Assembly (NCBI RefSeq): GCF_000159995.1
Contig: NZ_GG700642.1
Location: 1,072,242 to 1,136,241, forward strand
DNA length: 64,000 bases
Direction of reading: 5' to 3'
Origin: Alloprevotella tannerae ATCC 51259
Lineage (GTDB): Bacteria > Bacteroidota > Bacteroidia > Bacteroidales > Bacteroidaceae
The notes beneath the pieces are model-generated. The model saw only the letters and a program-made list of their open reading frames with translations, had not been told where the DNA came from and searched no databases. The position numbers were made by a program, and so were the translations under genes. Positions 19,806 through 29,506 of this stretch are shown piece by piece. Each line of letters opens with the position of its first letter. Positions within the stretch are counted from its first letter, which is position 1.

Positions 19806-20218
19806 GACGAAGGCTCGGATTGCTACTGGCTACATCTGTTTTACTTATCAGTGTTGCTTGCAGCAAAAAAGCTTCTCCCGAAAACCGTCCGACTCCTCCT
19901 CCGCCAACAACGGAAGAGGTGATGGCTCTTTACGACCTATATCGCCAAGGCAATTATCAAGCTTGCGTAGAAGCTATGGCTTCTTGCGAAGGAAAACCAG
20001 CCACTTACCGTAAAGAGATGGAGTGGATGCTAAAGCAGCACGCAGACAACAAGAAAAAGGAAACTGGCGGCATAACCCAAGCGACATTGAGTCGTATAAC
20101 GCTTCACGATAATGGGAATATGGCGAACATATTCTTAAATATCACTTATAAGGACAATACGACGGAAGAAATTATTTGGCAAATGGTCTACGTACACGAC
20201 AAATGGTGTCTACGATAA
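19757..20218 (+). CDS. Putative lipoprotein, DUF4878-like
   Basis: 153 aa if started at ATG 19757, which lies inside the end of der. The n-region KIRRRLG, hydrophobic stretch [14 protein letters not shown] and Cys35 form a lipoprotein signal. A Pro-rich linker follows, then a small domain ([22 protein letters not shown] ... [13 protein letters not shown]) resembling DUF4878/NTF2-like lipoproteins: a helix pair then strands ending in a KW motif. If ATG 19757 is not used, only a TTG within the signal remains, which would remove the basic n-region, so the overlap is probably real. Substrate or ligand unknown. Confidence 0.7.
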   Translation: MELFRYANQHFHSSKIRRRLGLLLATSVLLISVACSKKASPENRPTPPPPTTEEVMALYDLYRQGNYQACVEAMASCEGKPATYRKEMEWMLKQHADNKKKETGGITQATLSRITLHDNGNMANIFLNITYKDNTTEEIIWQMVYVHDKWCLR

Positions 20219-20259
20219 CTATTCTTTCAAAGCCTTTCGTAGATCTATATAAAAATAAT

Positions 20260-20300
20260 TACTGCTCGAGAAACGACAAACTTGCGTTTTTCGAGCAGTA
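20260..20300 (+). terminator. Hairpin terminator after the der/lipoprotein genes
   Basis: A 16-bp stem (20260-20275 with 20285-20300, one G-T pair) and a 9-nt loop, followed by TTGTATATAAT. The T run is weak, but the hairpin is strong. Confidence 0.65.
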
Positions 20301-20550
20301 TTGTATATAATAATCTCCCCTATCTATAAGAATCAAGTTGTTTGATCAAGAATTAGGGCCATCTCATCTTCTATTTTTTATCCATATATCTCACAAGAGT
20401 AAATACAAATAAATTCTTATAGAACAATTACTTAATAAAAATATTTCGACAATTATTATTTCACGATTTGAACAAAAAAACTTCTGATCAACCTTCTTTT
20501 TCTCACAACAATCGTTTGACAGATGATCAACGTCTAACTTTATGACATTT

Positions 20551-20632
20551 CGTTTGCTGCCACCAAACTATCGTTTGGCGGCGGCAAACGATAGTTTGAT
20601 CCCAGCAAACCATTGTTTGGTGGGGCCAAACG
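20551..20632. repeat. 21-bp phased CAAACnATnGTTTG array, locus 1
   Basis: Palindromes start at 20564, 20585 and 20606 (centres TATC, GATA, CATT), with a right half-site ending at 20556 and a left half-site starting at 20627. All are in one 21-bp register with 7-bp spacers. Related arrays lie at 27394-27437 and 60914-60994. Confidence 0.9.
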
Positions 20633-20645
20633 AAACTCACCTATA

Positions 20646-20673
20646 GATAAAGGATACGTTGGTATCGTTTATC
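20646..20673. repeat. Inverted repeat next to CAAAC array 1
   Basis: GATAAAGGATAC and GTATCGTTTATC pair over 11 of 12 positions around a GTTG loop, 13 bp after the array. A similar GATAAA..GATAC..GTATC element follows the array at 27 kb. Confidence 0.7.
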
Positions 20674-20887
20674 CTTCAAAAAAATAAGAGAAAAAGAGTT
20701 CACTATGCGATATGAGCAAAACATCCAGCCTCTTCATTATAAATAGTAACAGCTATACTCTCTTTACTTCAAACATACCCAATAGTTAGTAAAACCTACC
20801 ATTCGGATAAAAACAGATCGTTGTTCGTTTCTTATCCCAACTTTAATCGTTAACTTCGCAAAAGAAATAAATTTAAGCACTAAGACT

Positions 20888-21772
20888 ATGAAAGGTATCG
20901 TACTAGCCGGTGGAAGCGGGACGCGTCTCTACCCAATTACAAAGGGAACAAGCAAACAAATGCTTCCTATCTACGACAAACCTATGGTTTACTACCCCAT
21001 CTCGGTTCTTATGTTAGCCGGAATCAGAGATATTCTAATTATTTCAACCCCTCAAGACCTCCCAGGCTTTAAGAGGTTATTGGGAGATGGATCCGACTAT
21101 GGCGTAAACTTTGAGTACGCCGAACAACCCTCGCCCGACGGATTGGCACAGGCCTTTATTATCGGCGAGGAGTTTATTGGCGATGATAGCGTCTGCCTTA
21201 TTCTTGGCGATAATATCTTCCAAGGCAACGGCTTTAGCGAGATGCTTCGACAAAGCGTCAAAATTGCGGAAGAGGAAAAGCGCGCTACGGTCTTCGGTTA
21301 TCGCGTAAACGACCCCGAAAGATACGGCGTAGTAGAATTTGACCCGCAGGGACGCTGCATCAGTATTGAAGAAAAACCAGCACAACCGAAATCCAACTAT
21401 GCCGTTGTGGGGCTTTATTTCTACCCCAACAAAGTTGTCGACGTTGCCAAGAGAATTAAGCCTTCAGCAAGAGGGGAATTGGAAATCACAACAGTGAACG
21501 AATGCTTCTTGAAAGACAATGAACTCAACGTAATGACGCTTGGGAGAGGCTTTGCTTGGCTTGATACAGGAACTCACGAAAGCTTAAGTGAAGCATCCAC
21601 CTTCATTGAAGTAATGGAGAAAAGAACGGGGTTAAAAATTGCCTGCTTGGAAGGTATCGCTTTTGAACAAAATTGGATCACAACTGACCGCCTGGCAGCA
21701 ATAGCTGAACCTATGCGTAAAAATCAATATGGTCAGTACCTATTAAAACTAATTGACGAATCGAAAAAATGA
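20888..21772 (+). CDS. rfbA: Glucose-1-phosphate thymidylyltransferase (RmlA)
   Basis: 294 aa. Makes dTDP-glucose, the first step to dTDP-L-rhamnose and related surface sugars. Nucleotide-binding [11 protein letters not shown] (8-18), [30 protein letters not shown] and [16 protein letters not shown] are diagnostic of RmlA rather than other sugar nucleotidyltransferases. The other rml genes are not nearby. The TGA overlaps the next ATG by four bases. Confidence 0.96.
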   Translation: MKGIVLAGGSGTRLYPITKGTSKQMLPIYDKPMVYYPISVLMLAGIRDILIISTPQDLPGFKRLLGDGSDYGVNFEYAEQPSPDGLAQAFIIGEEFIGDDSVCLILGDNIFQGNGFSEMLRQSVKIAEEEKRATVFGYRVNDPERYGVVEFDPQGRCISIEEKPAQPKSNYAVVGLYFYPNKVVDVAKRIKPSARGELEITTVNECFLKDNELNVMTLGRGFAWLDTGTHESLSEASTFIEVMEKRTGLKIACLEGIAFEQNWITTDRLAAIAEPMRKNQYGQYLLKLIDESKK

Positions 21773-23604
21773 ATCTAAGGTTCAGACTGATCATACTTTC
21801 TATAAGCAGCCTGCTTATCTTGGGTCAAATGAAGGCCCAAGGTAAGCAGCAATTGCCTCATCGAGAGAAATACGTCAGAGTGAGTGACTTCGGGAAGCTT
21901 CCAACTGGTGCTCGATATTTGATCGGTGTAAAAAATGAGGACAACAAGATCTACTTCCTTTCATCCATAGCCTACAAGATAGGCAAAGGAGGAAAACTCA
22001 CAGCAACCTTAACTGAACATATAGAGAACGATACGGTGTTTTCTCCGACCCCTGAAATTTGCTGGCAGATTGAAGAAAAAGAGAAAAAAGCACAATGGTG
22101 TATCACGTCAATTAAGGAAGAAAAATACCTTAACTACAACAACAAGGATCAAACCGGCGTCTACTTAGATTCTAAGCGAGTATATTGGGATCTGACACTC
22201 TTGGGGGAAGGACAAATAAAGTTATCAAATACAGTAGGACATAGTACGCGCCACCTAGGCTTTAACCCTATACAAGGTGAGAACAACGGCTATTTTGGCA
22301 ATTACAAAACTTGCCAAAGCGACACTTTGCTTATCTTTATGCACGACTTGACGCTAAGTGAAAAAAAAGGAGAACTACAATTGCCCGCAGATAGTGATTG
22401 CATTGCCTTCTTAGCCGACACATTAATTGATGGTCGACTACCACAAAGTGAGTACTTGCTATCAGATGGTCGAGTGGCTGCAGATGGTTTTGATACTTGG
22501 ACATATCTGACTGCATCTCAAAAGGCCTTTTACCTGCAATCTCTCTCGTCTGCATACCTACGCCACGATTTAAGTCAAGGAGAAAAGCAACTTTGGTACT
22601 ATTGGAATGGGCTGATTTCGACAAGTGAAGATACGCCACGCTGCCTTGTATGGGATAAAAAACAGGGGCAGTTGACTGTTGTCGACCCTTATGAAGCAGA
22701 AGTCTCGTCATTTATTCCTATTTATTTTGCTGCAGTTGCGGATACTATGAGAGAAGATTTTCAACATGGTATCAAAACTTTATCTGGTGGCTGGAGTGCT
22801 CAACGCTTAGCTGAATTAGATTGGCAGGATGTGCGAGCTTTGGACCTAAGAAATGCTACGCTACCAGCACGGCCTTTGACCTTTAAGTATCTACCTTCAA
22901 AGGCAAACAAGCCGATTTACATTAGCAAAACAGAAAAAGAAGTCGTGCCTGAAACTTGGCCTTTTGTAATTGCAGAAAACTTGCTACTTAAGGATGTTTA
23001 TTTGCAAGATAAAGAGCCGATTTATGTTCCTTATTCTTTCAACTTAGATGGCCAAACAATTACTTATGAGCGCGAGATGATTGATGGCAATTGGGAGACT
23101 TTGTGTTTACCCTTCACTGTCGATGATTGGTCCAAGTCTTTTGATGTGCAAGAACTGGTTAAAATCACGCAAAATGGAACTAAGTTAGATTTAGGTTTTG
23201 ACAAAGCCCAAAAGATCCAAGCCAACCAGCCTGTAATCTTAAGGGGAAAAGGCAAACTTAAGTTACAGGCTCGCGAAGGTCTCGTTGTCACGCAAGAGGC
23301 AGAAGGAATCTTTAGAGGCAATTACGACAGTAAAGACATTAACCAAGCCTATTTGCTCAGCAACGACGGAAATACTTTTGTAAATGCAGCATCAGGAAGC
23401 CATTTAAGTCCATTCCGCGCCTACATCCTATTAGATAAGGATTACAAAACGATTGACGTAAAATACAATATAATAACGCAGATTCGCCCACAACAAGTCA
23501 TTAGTCGAGATAAAATTTTATATTCCATCGACGGCATTAGACAATTGTCTACAAAACGGCAGGGCATTTACATCGTTGATGGTCAAAAGATCATCATAAA
23601 ATAA
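21769..23604 (+). CDS. Secreted protein with type IX-like C-terminal tail
   Basis: 611 aa. Signal peptide (about 1-24, ending QMKAQG), a large region of predicted beta structure with no family I can name, a module [15 protein letters not shown] seen in many Prevotella surface proteins (about 440-530), and a C-terminal tail ending [13 protein letters not shown], like the sorting tail of Prevotella type IX cargo. It is probably exported to the cell surface. The start overlaps the rmlA stop (ATGA), so expression may be tied to sugar-nucleotide synthesis. Confidence 0.75.
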   Translation: MNLRFRLIILSISSLLILGQMKAQGKQQLPHREKYVRVSDFGKLPTGARYLIGVKNEDNKIYFLSSIAYKIGKGGKLTATLTEHIENDTVFSPTPEICWQIEEKEKKAQWCITSIKEEKYLNYNNKDQTGVYLDSKRVYWDLTLLGEGQIKLSNTVGHSTRHLGFNPIQGENNGYFGNYKTCQSDTLLIFMHDLTLSEKKGELQLPADSDCIAFLADTLIDGRLPQSEYLLSDGRVAADGFDTWTYLTASQKAFYLQSLSSAYLRHDLSQGEKQLWYYWNGLISTSEDTPRCLVWDKKQGQLTVVDPYEAEVSSFIPIYFAAVADTMREDFQHGIKTLSGGWSAQRLAELDWQDVRALDLRNATLPARPLTFKYLPSKANKPIYISKTEKEVVPETWPFVIAENLLLKDVYLQDKEPIYVPYSFNLDGQTITYEREMIDGNWETLCLPFTVDDWSKSFDVQELVKITQNGTKLDLGFDKAQKIQANQPVILRGKGKLKLQAREGLVVTQEAEGIFRGNYDSKDINQAYLLSNDGNTFVNAASGSHLSPFRAYILLDKDYKTIDVKYNIITQIRPQQVISRDKILYSIDGIRQLSTKRQGIYIVDGQKIIIK

Positions 23605-23635
23605 AGTTTTAAAGCACACAAAAAGATTCTGGGAA

Positions 23636-24079
23636 ATGACAATTGCAATAGATTTTGATGGAACTATAGTTGAGCATCGCTATCCTGAGATTGGAAGAGA
23701 GATTCCTTTTGCTATAGAAACTTTGAAACGCTTAATCAAAGACGGACATAAGCTCATCCTTTGGACAGTTAGAGAAGGAGAACTTTTGCAAGAAGCCGTA
23801 GATTGGTGTAGTGCCAAAGGCGTGCATTTTTATAAAGTAAATCGCTACTGGGATGAGAACGATGAGGAAGAATACTCAAGTTCTATTTCAGGCCATCATA
23901 AATATAGTAGAAAGATTAAAGCAGATCTTTTCATTGACGACAGAAATATTGGTGGACTTCCCGAATGGACGGCAATTTATGATATTATTTCTAAGCGGAT
24001 TTCTTATGAGCAATATCTAAGAGAGCAAGTAAAAGAAGAGAAACCCGCAAAGCCCTCTTTTTGGAGTCGTTTTAAATAA
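23636..24079 (+). CDS. HAD-like hydrolase (BT0820-type)
   Basis: 147 aa. IAIDFDGTIVEH carries the HAD nucleophile motif DxDGT; LILWTVREG is motif II, and the acidic DLFIDDRNIGG near the C-terminus is motif IV. No cap domain is present, as in small Bacteroidetes HAD proteins. It presumably hydrolyses a phosphate ester; the substrate is unknown. Confidence 0.8.
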   Translation: MTIAIDFDGTIVEHRYPEIGREIPFAIETLKRLIKDGHKLILWTVREGELLQEAVDWCSAKGVHFYKVNRYWDENDEEEYSSSISGHHKYSRKIKADLFIDDRNIGGLPEWTAIYDIISKRISYEQYLREQVKEEKPAKPSFWSRFK

Positions 24080-24122
24080 ACAAAGAGTCTTTACGTGACA
24101 CATTATATTAAATAAAGGAAGC

Positions 24123-25646
24123 ATGAAAGTCTTTTCTCAGCGACAAATAAAGGAGTTAGAAAACTACACAATTGAGAACGAACCTATTGCGGCGATAGAT
24201 TTGATGGAGCGCGCTGCAAAGAAAGTTGCTGCAACTATTATAAAACACTACGACAACTCTCGCGGAATTATCGTTTTTGCAGGGCCGGGCAACAATGGTG
24301 GAGATGCATTGGCTACGGCTCGCCTCTTAGCGCTCGAAAACTATAAAGTAGAAGTTTATCTTTTTAATCCGAACGATCACTTAAGTGCAGATTGTGAGGC
24401 GAACAAGCAACGCTTAGACACATTAGCCAATATCAGCTTCAACGAAGTAACATCAAAATTTCAGCCTCCTCAATTAAATAACGACGATATTATTATTGAT
24501 GGTTTGTTTGGTATTGGTCTCAACAAACCTCTGAGTGGCGGTTTTGCAGCTTTGGTACAATTTATAAACACGGCTGCAGTAGAAGTTATTGCGATCGATA
24601 TGCCTTCTGGCTTGTTCTGTAATGACAACTCCGATAATGATAAACGGAATATTATCCGCGCAACACGCACCATTACATTCCATTCCCCAAAGCTATCCCA
24701 ACTTTTAGTCGACAATCAAGAATACATTGGTAAACTCGAAGTTGTCGATATTGGCTTGTCTGAGGAGAAAAGCAAAGAACTATACTCCGATTTTGAAATC
24801 GTAGAAGCAGAACAAGTTGCAGCAATGATCAAATCACGCAATGCTTTCGGCCATAAAGGAAGCTTTGGGCACGCATTGCTGATTGCAGGCCACTATGGTA
24901 TGGCCGGAGCAGCTGTACTTGCTGCAAAAGCTAGTCTGCGCTCCGGACTTGGCAAGCTAACGCTCCATACCCCAATTAAGAATAACGACATCTTACAAAC
25001 AGCAATTCCGGAAGCCATCCTCAGTCATGACTTCAGCGAGACCATTTTCACAACTGCAGTATCCAGCGAAGCTTACAACGCCATCTGTTTAGGCCCCGGA
25101 TTAGGCAAAGAACCCGACACGGCATTAGCTGTTTTAGAACAGCTACAAATGAGCAAAAAAGCTCCTTTGGTGGTAGATGCTGATGCGCTCAACATTCTTG
25201 GTGAGCACAAGAGTTGGTTACAAGAACTACCACCTGCGACAATCTTAACCCCTCATCCCGCAGAATTTCGACGGATACAAAGCGGAAGTACAGATGCATT
25301 CACACATTTAGTTGACGCACAAACATTGGCGCAACGTCTAAACATAATCGTCATCCTAAAAGGGCATTATACAGCAATATGTGCCCCTAATGGAAAAACC
25401 TTTTTCAATCCTACCGGCAACAGCGGTATGGCTACAGCCGGCAGCGGCGATGTTCTCTCCGGAATCATTACGAGTCTTCTCGCACAGCAATACAGCCCTC
25501 TCGAAGCGAGTCTATTAGGCGTTTATTTTCATGGCTTAGCAGGCGATTTAGCACAGGCTGATTTAGAAGAAGAATGCCTTATTGCTTCTGACATCATTAA
25601 ATATCTCCCACTTGCTTTCAAGCAGCTCAAGTACTTTCACAAATGA
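24123..25646 (+). CDS. nnr: Bifunctional NAD(P)HX epimerase / ADP-dependent NAD(P)HX dehydratase
   Basis: 507 aa fused repair enzyme for hydrated NAD(P)H. The N-terminal YjeF_N epimerase (about 1-210) has GPGNNGGDALATARLL and IDGLFGIGLNKPLSG; the C-terminal ribokinase-like dehydratase (about 225-505) has HKGSFGHALLIAG, LGPGLG, VDADALN, TPHPAEF and the catalytic GNSGMATAGSGDVLSG. Stop overlaps the next ATG by four bases. Confidence 0.95.
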   Translation: MKVFSQRQIKELENYTIENEPIAAIDLMERAAKKVAATIIKHYDNSRGIIVFAGPGNNGGDALATARLLALENYKVEVYLFNPNDHLSADCEANKQRLDTLANISFNEVTSKFQPPQLNNDDIIIDGLFGIGLNKPLSGGFAALVQFINTAAVEVIAIDMPSGLFCNDNSDNDKRNIIRATRTITFHSPKLSQLLVDNQEYIGKLEVVDIGLSEEKSKELYSDFEIVEAEQVAAMIKSRNAFGHKGSFGHALLIAGHYGMAGAAVLAAKASLRSGLGKLTLHTPIKNNDILQTAIPEAILSHDFSETIFTTAVSSEAYNAICLGPGLGKEPDTALAVLEQLQMSKKAPLVVDADALNILGEHKSWLQELPPATILTPHPAEFRRIQSGSTDAFTHLVDAQTLAQRLNIIVILKGHYTAICAPNGKTFFNPTGNSGMATAGSGDVLSGIITSLLAQQYSPLEASLLGVYFHGLAGDLAQADLEEECLIASDIIKYLPLAFKQLKYFHK

Positions 25647-26707
25647 AAAAGATCACTTTCCTCCTCTTACTCCTCATACCCTGCCTTTTGACGGCACAAA
25701 CTGAAGTAAAAGATTACGAACCGGGCATTACTGAAGAAGGCATTACGTATTTCTTGCCAAAGACAGAGTTTTATTTAGTCATTACGACTACGCGCACGAC
25801 AAAACACCCCGGAGAACTCGCTCCCTTTGCAGCGCGCTATCTTAAGTTAGATCCGGTTGCACTTCATAAGGAGGAACTTTGGAAAATGCACCACGTAAAT
25901 CTCGTTGCATCAGGAGTAGCGGATCGCGAGCGAGCCTTTTCCATCAAACTGAAGAACAAGACATCTGCACCGCTGGTCGCTCTGGCACGCGACGGCAGAC
26001 TATTAGCGATCAATGCTGACGCGCAGACTTCGACGATAATACCACAACCAAAGCAAGTAGACGATAAACGCCCTTTGGAAGATCCGACTAAATATAAAAC
26101 GCAAGAGATTTTAGCGGCCGGAAGCAAGGAAAAAATGGCAGAATTAACGGCAAATGAAATCTTCGACATTAGAGAAAGCCGCTCTCAACTCTCAAAGGGA
26201 CAAGCTGATTATATGCCAAAAGATGGAGAGCAACTAAAATTGATGCTCGCCAATCTAGATCGGCAGGAAGAAGGCTTGTTGAAACTCTTTACAAGAACGG
26301 ATCGCACAGACACCGTAACGTTTGTTTTAAAAATCACTTTTGATCACGCTTTTGAAAATAAGATCATCGGTCGGTTTTCTAAGTTCTTAGGCTTAGTAGA
26401 TGCTAACAATCTAGCGGGTGCCCCCATCTATCTCTCAATCGAAGAGCAGAAAGACGCACCCGAGCCCAAGGAAAACAACGATAAGCCTCAAAAAGTTATC
26501 CCCGGCGTACGCTATTGTGTCCCGGGAAAAGCCCTGATTCGCTTAAAGAGCGACGACAAAGAATACTTGAAGACCATACTGCCTGTTGCCCAATTCGGGA
26601 AAATAGAAAATTTGGGTAATGAATTATTCAACAAGCACTTTAACACACACGTTATCTTCGATGAAACAACCGGTGGAATCATAAAAATTACTTCAGACGA
26701 GCAATAA
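25643..26707 (+). CDS. DUF4831 family exported protein
   Basis: 354 aa with signal peptide MKKITFLLLLLIPCLLTAQ. The mature region (YEPGITEEGITYFLPKTEFYLVI, then LVASGVADRERAFSIKL and TANEIFDIRESRSQL) matches the Bacteroidetes DUF4831 family. Function unknown; periplasmic or outer-membrane location expected. Coupled to the NAD(P)HX repair gene by a 4-bp overlap. Confidence 0.85.
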   Translation: MKKITFLLLLLIPCLLTAQTEVKDYEPGITEEGITYFLPKTEFYLVITTTRTTKHPGELAPFAARYLKLDPVALHKEELWKMHHVNLVASGVADRERAFSIKLKNKTSAPLVALARDGRLLAINADAQTSTIIPQPKQVDDKRPLEDPTKYKTQEILAAGSKEKMAELTANEIFDIRESRSQLSKGQADYMPKDGEQLKLMLANLDRQEEGLLKLFTRTDRTDTVTFVLKITFDHAFENKIIGRFSKFLGLVDANNLAGAPIYLSIEEQKDAPEPKENNDKPQKVIPGVRYCVPGKALIRLKSDDKEYLKTILPVAQFGKIENLGNELFNKHFNTHVIFDETTGGIIKITSDEQ

Positions 26708-26736
26708 GTAAGCTTCTGAAGTTATGTTTCTATCAT

Positions 26737-26781
26737 CCCATTGCTGAACGCCTCAACCTAAGCGTTCAGCAATGGGACTTT
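26737..26781. terminator. Terminator between DUF4831 and fur-family genes
   Basis: A perfect 15-bp stem (26737-26751 with 26762-26776) and 10-nt loop followed by ACTTTTTAT on the plus strand. It lies between convergent genes; the T run favours the plus-strand gene. Confidence 0.9.
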
Positions 26782-26800
26782 TTATAAGGTTATTGCTATA

Positions 26801-27247
26801 CTAATGCTTATATTTCTCACATTCCGGACAGAGTCCCATCAGCATATAATTGGCTGAATGTATCTGAAATCCCTCCGGAACGTTCACCTTCGGCACGGGC
26901 ATTCCTCGAAAGCAGTATGTCCGGTGGCAATGTTCGCAAGTAAAATGTAAATGTAGGTCAGAGAAGCCTGAATGTTCAGCTGCATTGCAAGTGCATCCAT
27001 CAGGACAAGCACCATATTTCGTTATACCCTCACCATCATCTATACTATGTATCAACGTATGCTGTAACAAAACCGATAAAGTACGATAAATCGTCGACTT
27101 ATCCACAGTTTTCAGCTCAGCTTCCAAGTCGGCTAACGACAAAGCATTCTCTTTTTCTTGAAGCGTCCTAAAAATTAAAATTCTTAACGCTGTCGGTCGT
27201 ATGCCTTTGTTGATAAGCAATCGCTCAAGTCGTTCGTTTGTAGTCAT
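26801..27247 (-). CDS. Fur-family transcriptional regulator
   Basis: 148 aa. N-terminal winged helix (RPTALRILIFRTLQEK ... DKSTIYRTLSVLLQH), then a dimerisation domain with the metal motif HLHFTCEHC. Cysteine pairs CEHC and CPEC form a structural zinc site; an insertion CPDGCTCNAAEH adds three more cysteines. It could be Fur, Zur or PerR; the sequence does not settle which. Confidence 0.88.
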   Translation of the reverse strand: MTTNERLERLLINKGIRPTALRILIFRTLQEKENALSLADLEAELKTVDKSTIYRTLSVLLQHTLIHSIDDGEGITKYGACPDGCTCNAAEHSGFSDLHLHFTCEHCHRTYCFRGMPVPKVNVPEGFQIHSANYMLMGLCPECEKYKH

Positions 27248-27266
27248 CTATTGGGATATTTGCTGA

Positions 27267-27274
27267 CAAAGTTA
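27267..27274 (-). promoter_or_regulatory. -7 element of the fur-family gene
   Basis: TAACTTTG on the minus strand, 20 bp upstream of the ATG at 27247. No -33 TTTG at 19 bp is seen. Confidence 0.6.
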
Positions 27275-27393
27275 ATAAGAACAACTTAGATTATCCCTTT
27301 CCTTTTCTACTTCTATCCAACCAATTAGAAGAAAAGCCCACTTTCTTACTACACTACCCTAGAACCTATTTGCTTAAAACAACCTCTTCGCTT

Positions 27394-27437
27394 GTTTGCT
27401 GCCAGCAAACAATAGTTTGGCCCGAGCAAACAATGTC
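27394..27437. repeat. 21-bp phased CAAACnATnGTTTG array, locus 2
   Basis: One complete palindrome at 27406-27419 (centre AATA), a right half-site ending at 27398 and a left half-site starting at 27427, all in 21-bp register. The rest of the 300 bp between fur-family gene and DHH gene shows no gene. Confidence 0.8.
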
Positions 27438-27444
27438 GGGCCAA

Positions 27445-27465
27445 GATAAAACGATACCAGTATCG
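27445..27465. repeat. Inverted repeat next to CAAAC array 2
   Basis: GATAAAACGATAC followed by CA and GTATCG, with a perfect 6-bp palindrome CGATAC/GTATCG (27452-27465). It mirrors the element after array 1. Confidence 0.65.
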
Positions 27466-27543
27466 GTATTTTCAAACAAAAAACGAGCGATAAATGATTG
27501 ATCCCATTTACTTTCCGGGCAAGCAGCTTGCACGATTAGTCGT

Positions 27544-28605
27544 TCAAAGCAGATCTGAAAAGGCCTCTATGGCTTCTTCCGCTTTTTTTATCGCATCTGC
27601 TAAAGAGCAGGCCAATTCTCCTCCACTTGCATTCAGATGGCCCCCGCCATTAAAAAAGGTCTGCGCCATTTTATTGCAAGGAAAATCATCTACAGACCGC
27701 AAACTGACGCGAATAACATCGCGTTCCGTATCTTCACGCAAAGAGATACTCAGGCGCATACCTTTGACTTGTAGAGGCATATTCACGATGCCCTCCGCAT
27801 CACCTCGCTTAAAATGGAAGCGTTGCATCTCCTCGCGTGTCAAAGTAAAGATAGACACGCGATTGTTTGCGTAGAATTGCAGTTTATCATGCAAGATATA
27901 GCCCTCCAAACGCAATCGATCTACAGAGTAATTGTTGTACACATTACGATAAATCTTGTCTTTATCGATACCGCGCTCCAGTAAAAGACTGATAACTTGG
28001 TAGACCTCCGGCCGCGATGAATTGTAGGTGAAAGCCCCCGTGTCTGTCATCATCCCGGTATAGAGGCAGGCCGCAGTAGACTTAGTCATATCATCGTAAC
28101 CTCCGAGCTGACACACTAAACGAAAGACAATCTCGCACGTGGAGGACAATTCCGGAAAAGAGAGAAGTTGCTCCGCGGGTAAATCTTTAAGCGTTTGCTG
28201 CTCCGCGTCATCTGCGAAAAGATGATGATCAATTACCAGCAACGCGGCTTTCGACTTCTCTACGGCCTGGCCTAAGTCAAGAATCCGACGAAGGTCATTA
28301 AAGTCTAAGCAACAAATCAAATCAGCCTCCCTTACCAACTGATTAGCCTGTTCACGCTTGTGGTCATAAAAGAGAATCTTCTCGTTGTTGGGTAACCATC
28401 GAAGGAAGTCAGGGAAAGGATTGGGCAGGATAATAGAAACCTTCTTGTGCAATCCTCTTAAATAGTCGGCCCAAGCGAGACAAGCACCCGTAGCGTCGCC
28501 ATCCGGACTTCTATGCGCACAGAGAACAACGTTGTTGGCTTGGCGCAAGAGGGTAACGAGCTTTAATAAGCGAGCATCATCTAAAAGTGAAAGCAATTCA
28601 CGCAT
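27544..28605 (-). CDS. DHH-family phosphoesterase (NrnA-like)
   Basis: 353 aa. DHH domain motifs HRSPDGDATGACLA and LLVIDHHLFAD; the C-terminal DHHA1 domain carries GGGHLNASGG. NrnA-type enzymes degrade oligoribonucleotides and dephosphorylate pAp. Lies 15 bp after rpe on the same strand. Confidence 0.92.
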   Translation of the reverse strand: MRELLSLLDDARLLKLVTLLRQANNVVLCAHRSPDGDATGACLAWADYLRGLHKKVSIILPNPFPDFLRWLPNNEKILFYDHKREQANQLVREADLICCLDFNDLRRILDLGQAVEKSKAALLVIDHHLFADDAEQQTLKDLPAEQLLSFPELSSTCEIVFRLVCQLGGYDDMTKSTAACLYTGMMTDTGAFTYNSSRPEVYQVISLLLERGIDKDKIYRNVYNNYSVDRLRLEGYILHDKLQFYANNRVSIFTLTREEMQRFHFKRGDAEGIVNMPLQVKGMRLSISLREDTERDVIRVSLRSVDDFPCNKMAQTFFNGGGHLNASGGELACSLADAIKKAEEAIEAFSDLL

Positions 28606-28620
28606 ACAATAAAGTATTGG

Positions 28621-29265
28621 TTAGAGATGCTTCAAGACGCGAATTTCTTCTTCTGGATCTTGTGCTTTAAAGACGGCACTGCCGGCAACTAAGACATCAG
28701 CACCGGCATCGGCAAGTAGTTTGCCCGTCGTGCGATTCACACCGCCGTCTATCTCAATCAAGGTTGAGGCACCATTGGCTTGAATAAGTTGCTTCAAACG
28801 TCGTGTTTTCTCAACGGCATGCTCAATAAACTTCTGTCCGCCAAAGCCTGGGTTGACGCTCATCAGCATCACCAAGTCGAGATCGCCGATAATGTCTTCC
28901 AAAAGTGAAACGGGTGTATGCGGATTAAGTGTTACGCCGGCCATCATACCTGCGGCTTTTATCTGCTGTACGGTACGATGCAAGTGGGTGCAAGCTTCAT
29001 AGTGTACATTCATAATCTTAGCACCGAGATCAGCTACTTGCGTAACGAACTTTTCAGGCTGTACGATCATCAAATGCACATCTAAGGGTTTCGTAGCCAA
29101 CTTGGCCATCGCCTCCATCACGGGGAAGCCAAAAGAAATGTTGGGCACAAAGACGCCATCCATTACGTCTAAATGATACCAATCAGCCTCGCTTCGATTG
29201 AGCATAGCGATATCATCGGCCAAATGGCCAAAGTCTGCGGAAAGCAAAGAAGGAGAAACAATCAT
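28621..29265 (-). CDS. rpe: Ribulose-phosphate 3-epimerase
   Basis: 214 aa TIM barrel that interconverts ribulose-5-phosphate and xylulose-5-phosphate. SPSLLSADFGHL, LDVMDGVFVPNISFG (catalytic Asp), MSVNPGFGGQ and EIDGGVN (second catalytic Asp) are all present in the right order. Confidence 0.97.
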   Translation of the reverse strand: MIVSPSLLSADFGHLADDIAMLNRSEADWYHLDVMDGVFVPNISFGFPVMEAMAKLATKPLDVHLMIVQPEKFVTQVADLGAKIMNVHYEACTHLHRTVQQIKAAGMMAGVTLNPHTPVSLLEDIIGDLDLVMLMSVNPGFGGQKFIEHAVEKTRRLKQLIQANGASTLIEIDGGVNRTTGKLLADAGADVLVAGSAVFKAQDPEEEIRVLKHL

Positions 29266-29315
29266 AGTTGTCCGTAATTAAGGTTGTTCAATTTAAGAAC
29301 AAAAATTTAACGCGA

Positions 29316-29323
29316 CAAAGGTA
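29316..29323 (-). promoter_or_regulatory. -7 element of the rpe promoter
   Basis: TACCTTTG on the minus strand, 50 bp upstream of rpe and divergent from the pheS promoter. Confidence 0.5.
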
Positions 29324-29449
29324 CAGCTTTTATTATGAAAACAGCTGACAATAGCGTGAAATAAGCACGCAAATCAACACGTAACACCGCTCAACCGGAT
29401 AAACTATCAACAACTAAAGACAGAACATTATGGAATATTGATTCTTCCT

Positions 29450-29480
29450 TTTGATTTAAGTCTGATTTGAACTAACTTTG
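29450..29480 (+). promoter_or_regulatory. Promoter of pheS
   Basis: TTTG (29450-29453), 19-bp gap, TAACTTTG (29473-29480). Exact match to the Bacteroidetes consensus, 26 bp before the ATG. Confidence 0.85.
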
Positions 29481-29506
29481 CACCATCAAAATAAGCTGTA
29501 AAGAAT

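Larger units (their letters stand above)
20219..20887. other. Long AT-rich intergenic region before rmlA
   Basis: About 670 bp without a gene. It contains a hairpin terminator near the start, the 21-bp phased CAAAC/GTTTG array with a downstream palindrome, and a weak -7-like TAACTTCG at 20861-20868 before rmlA. Confidence 0.7.
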
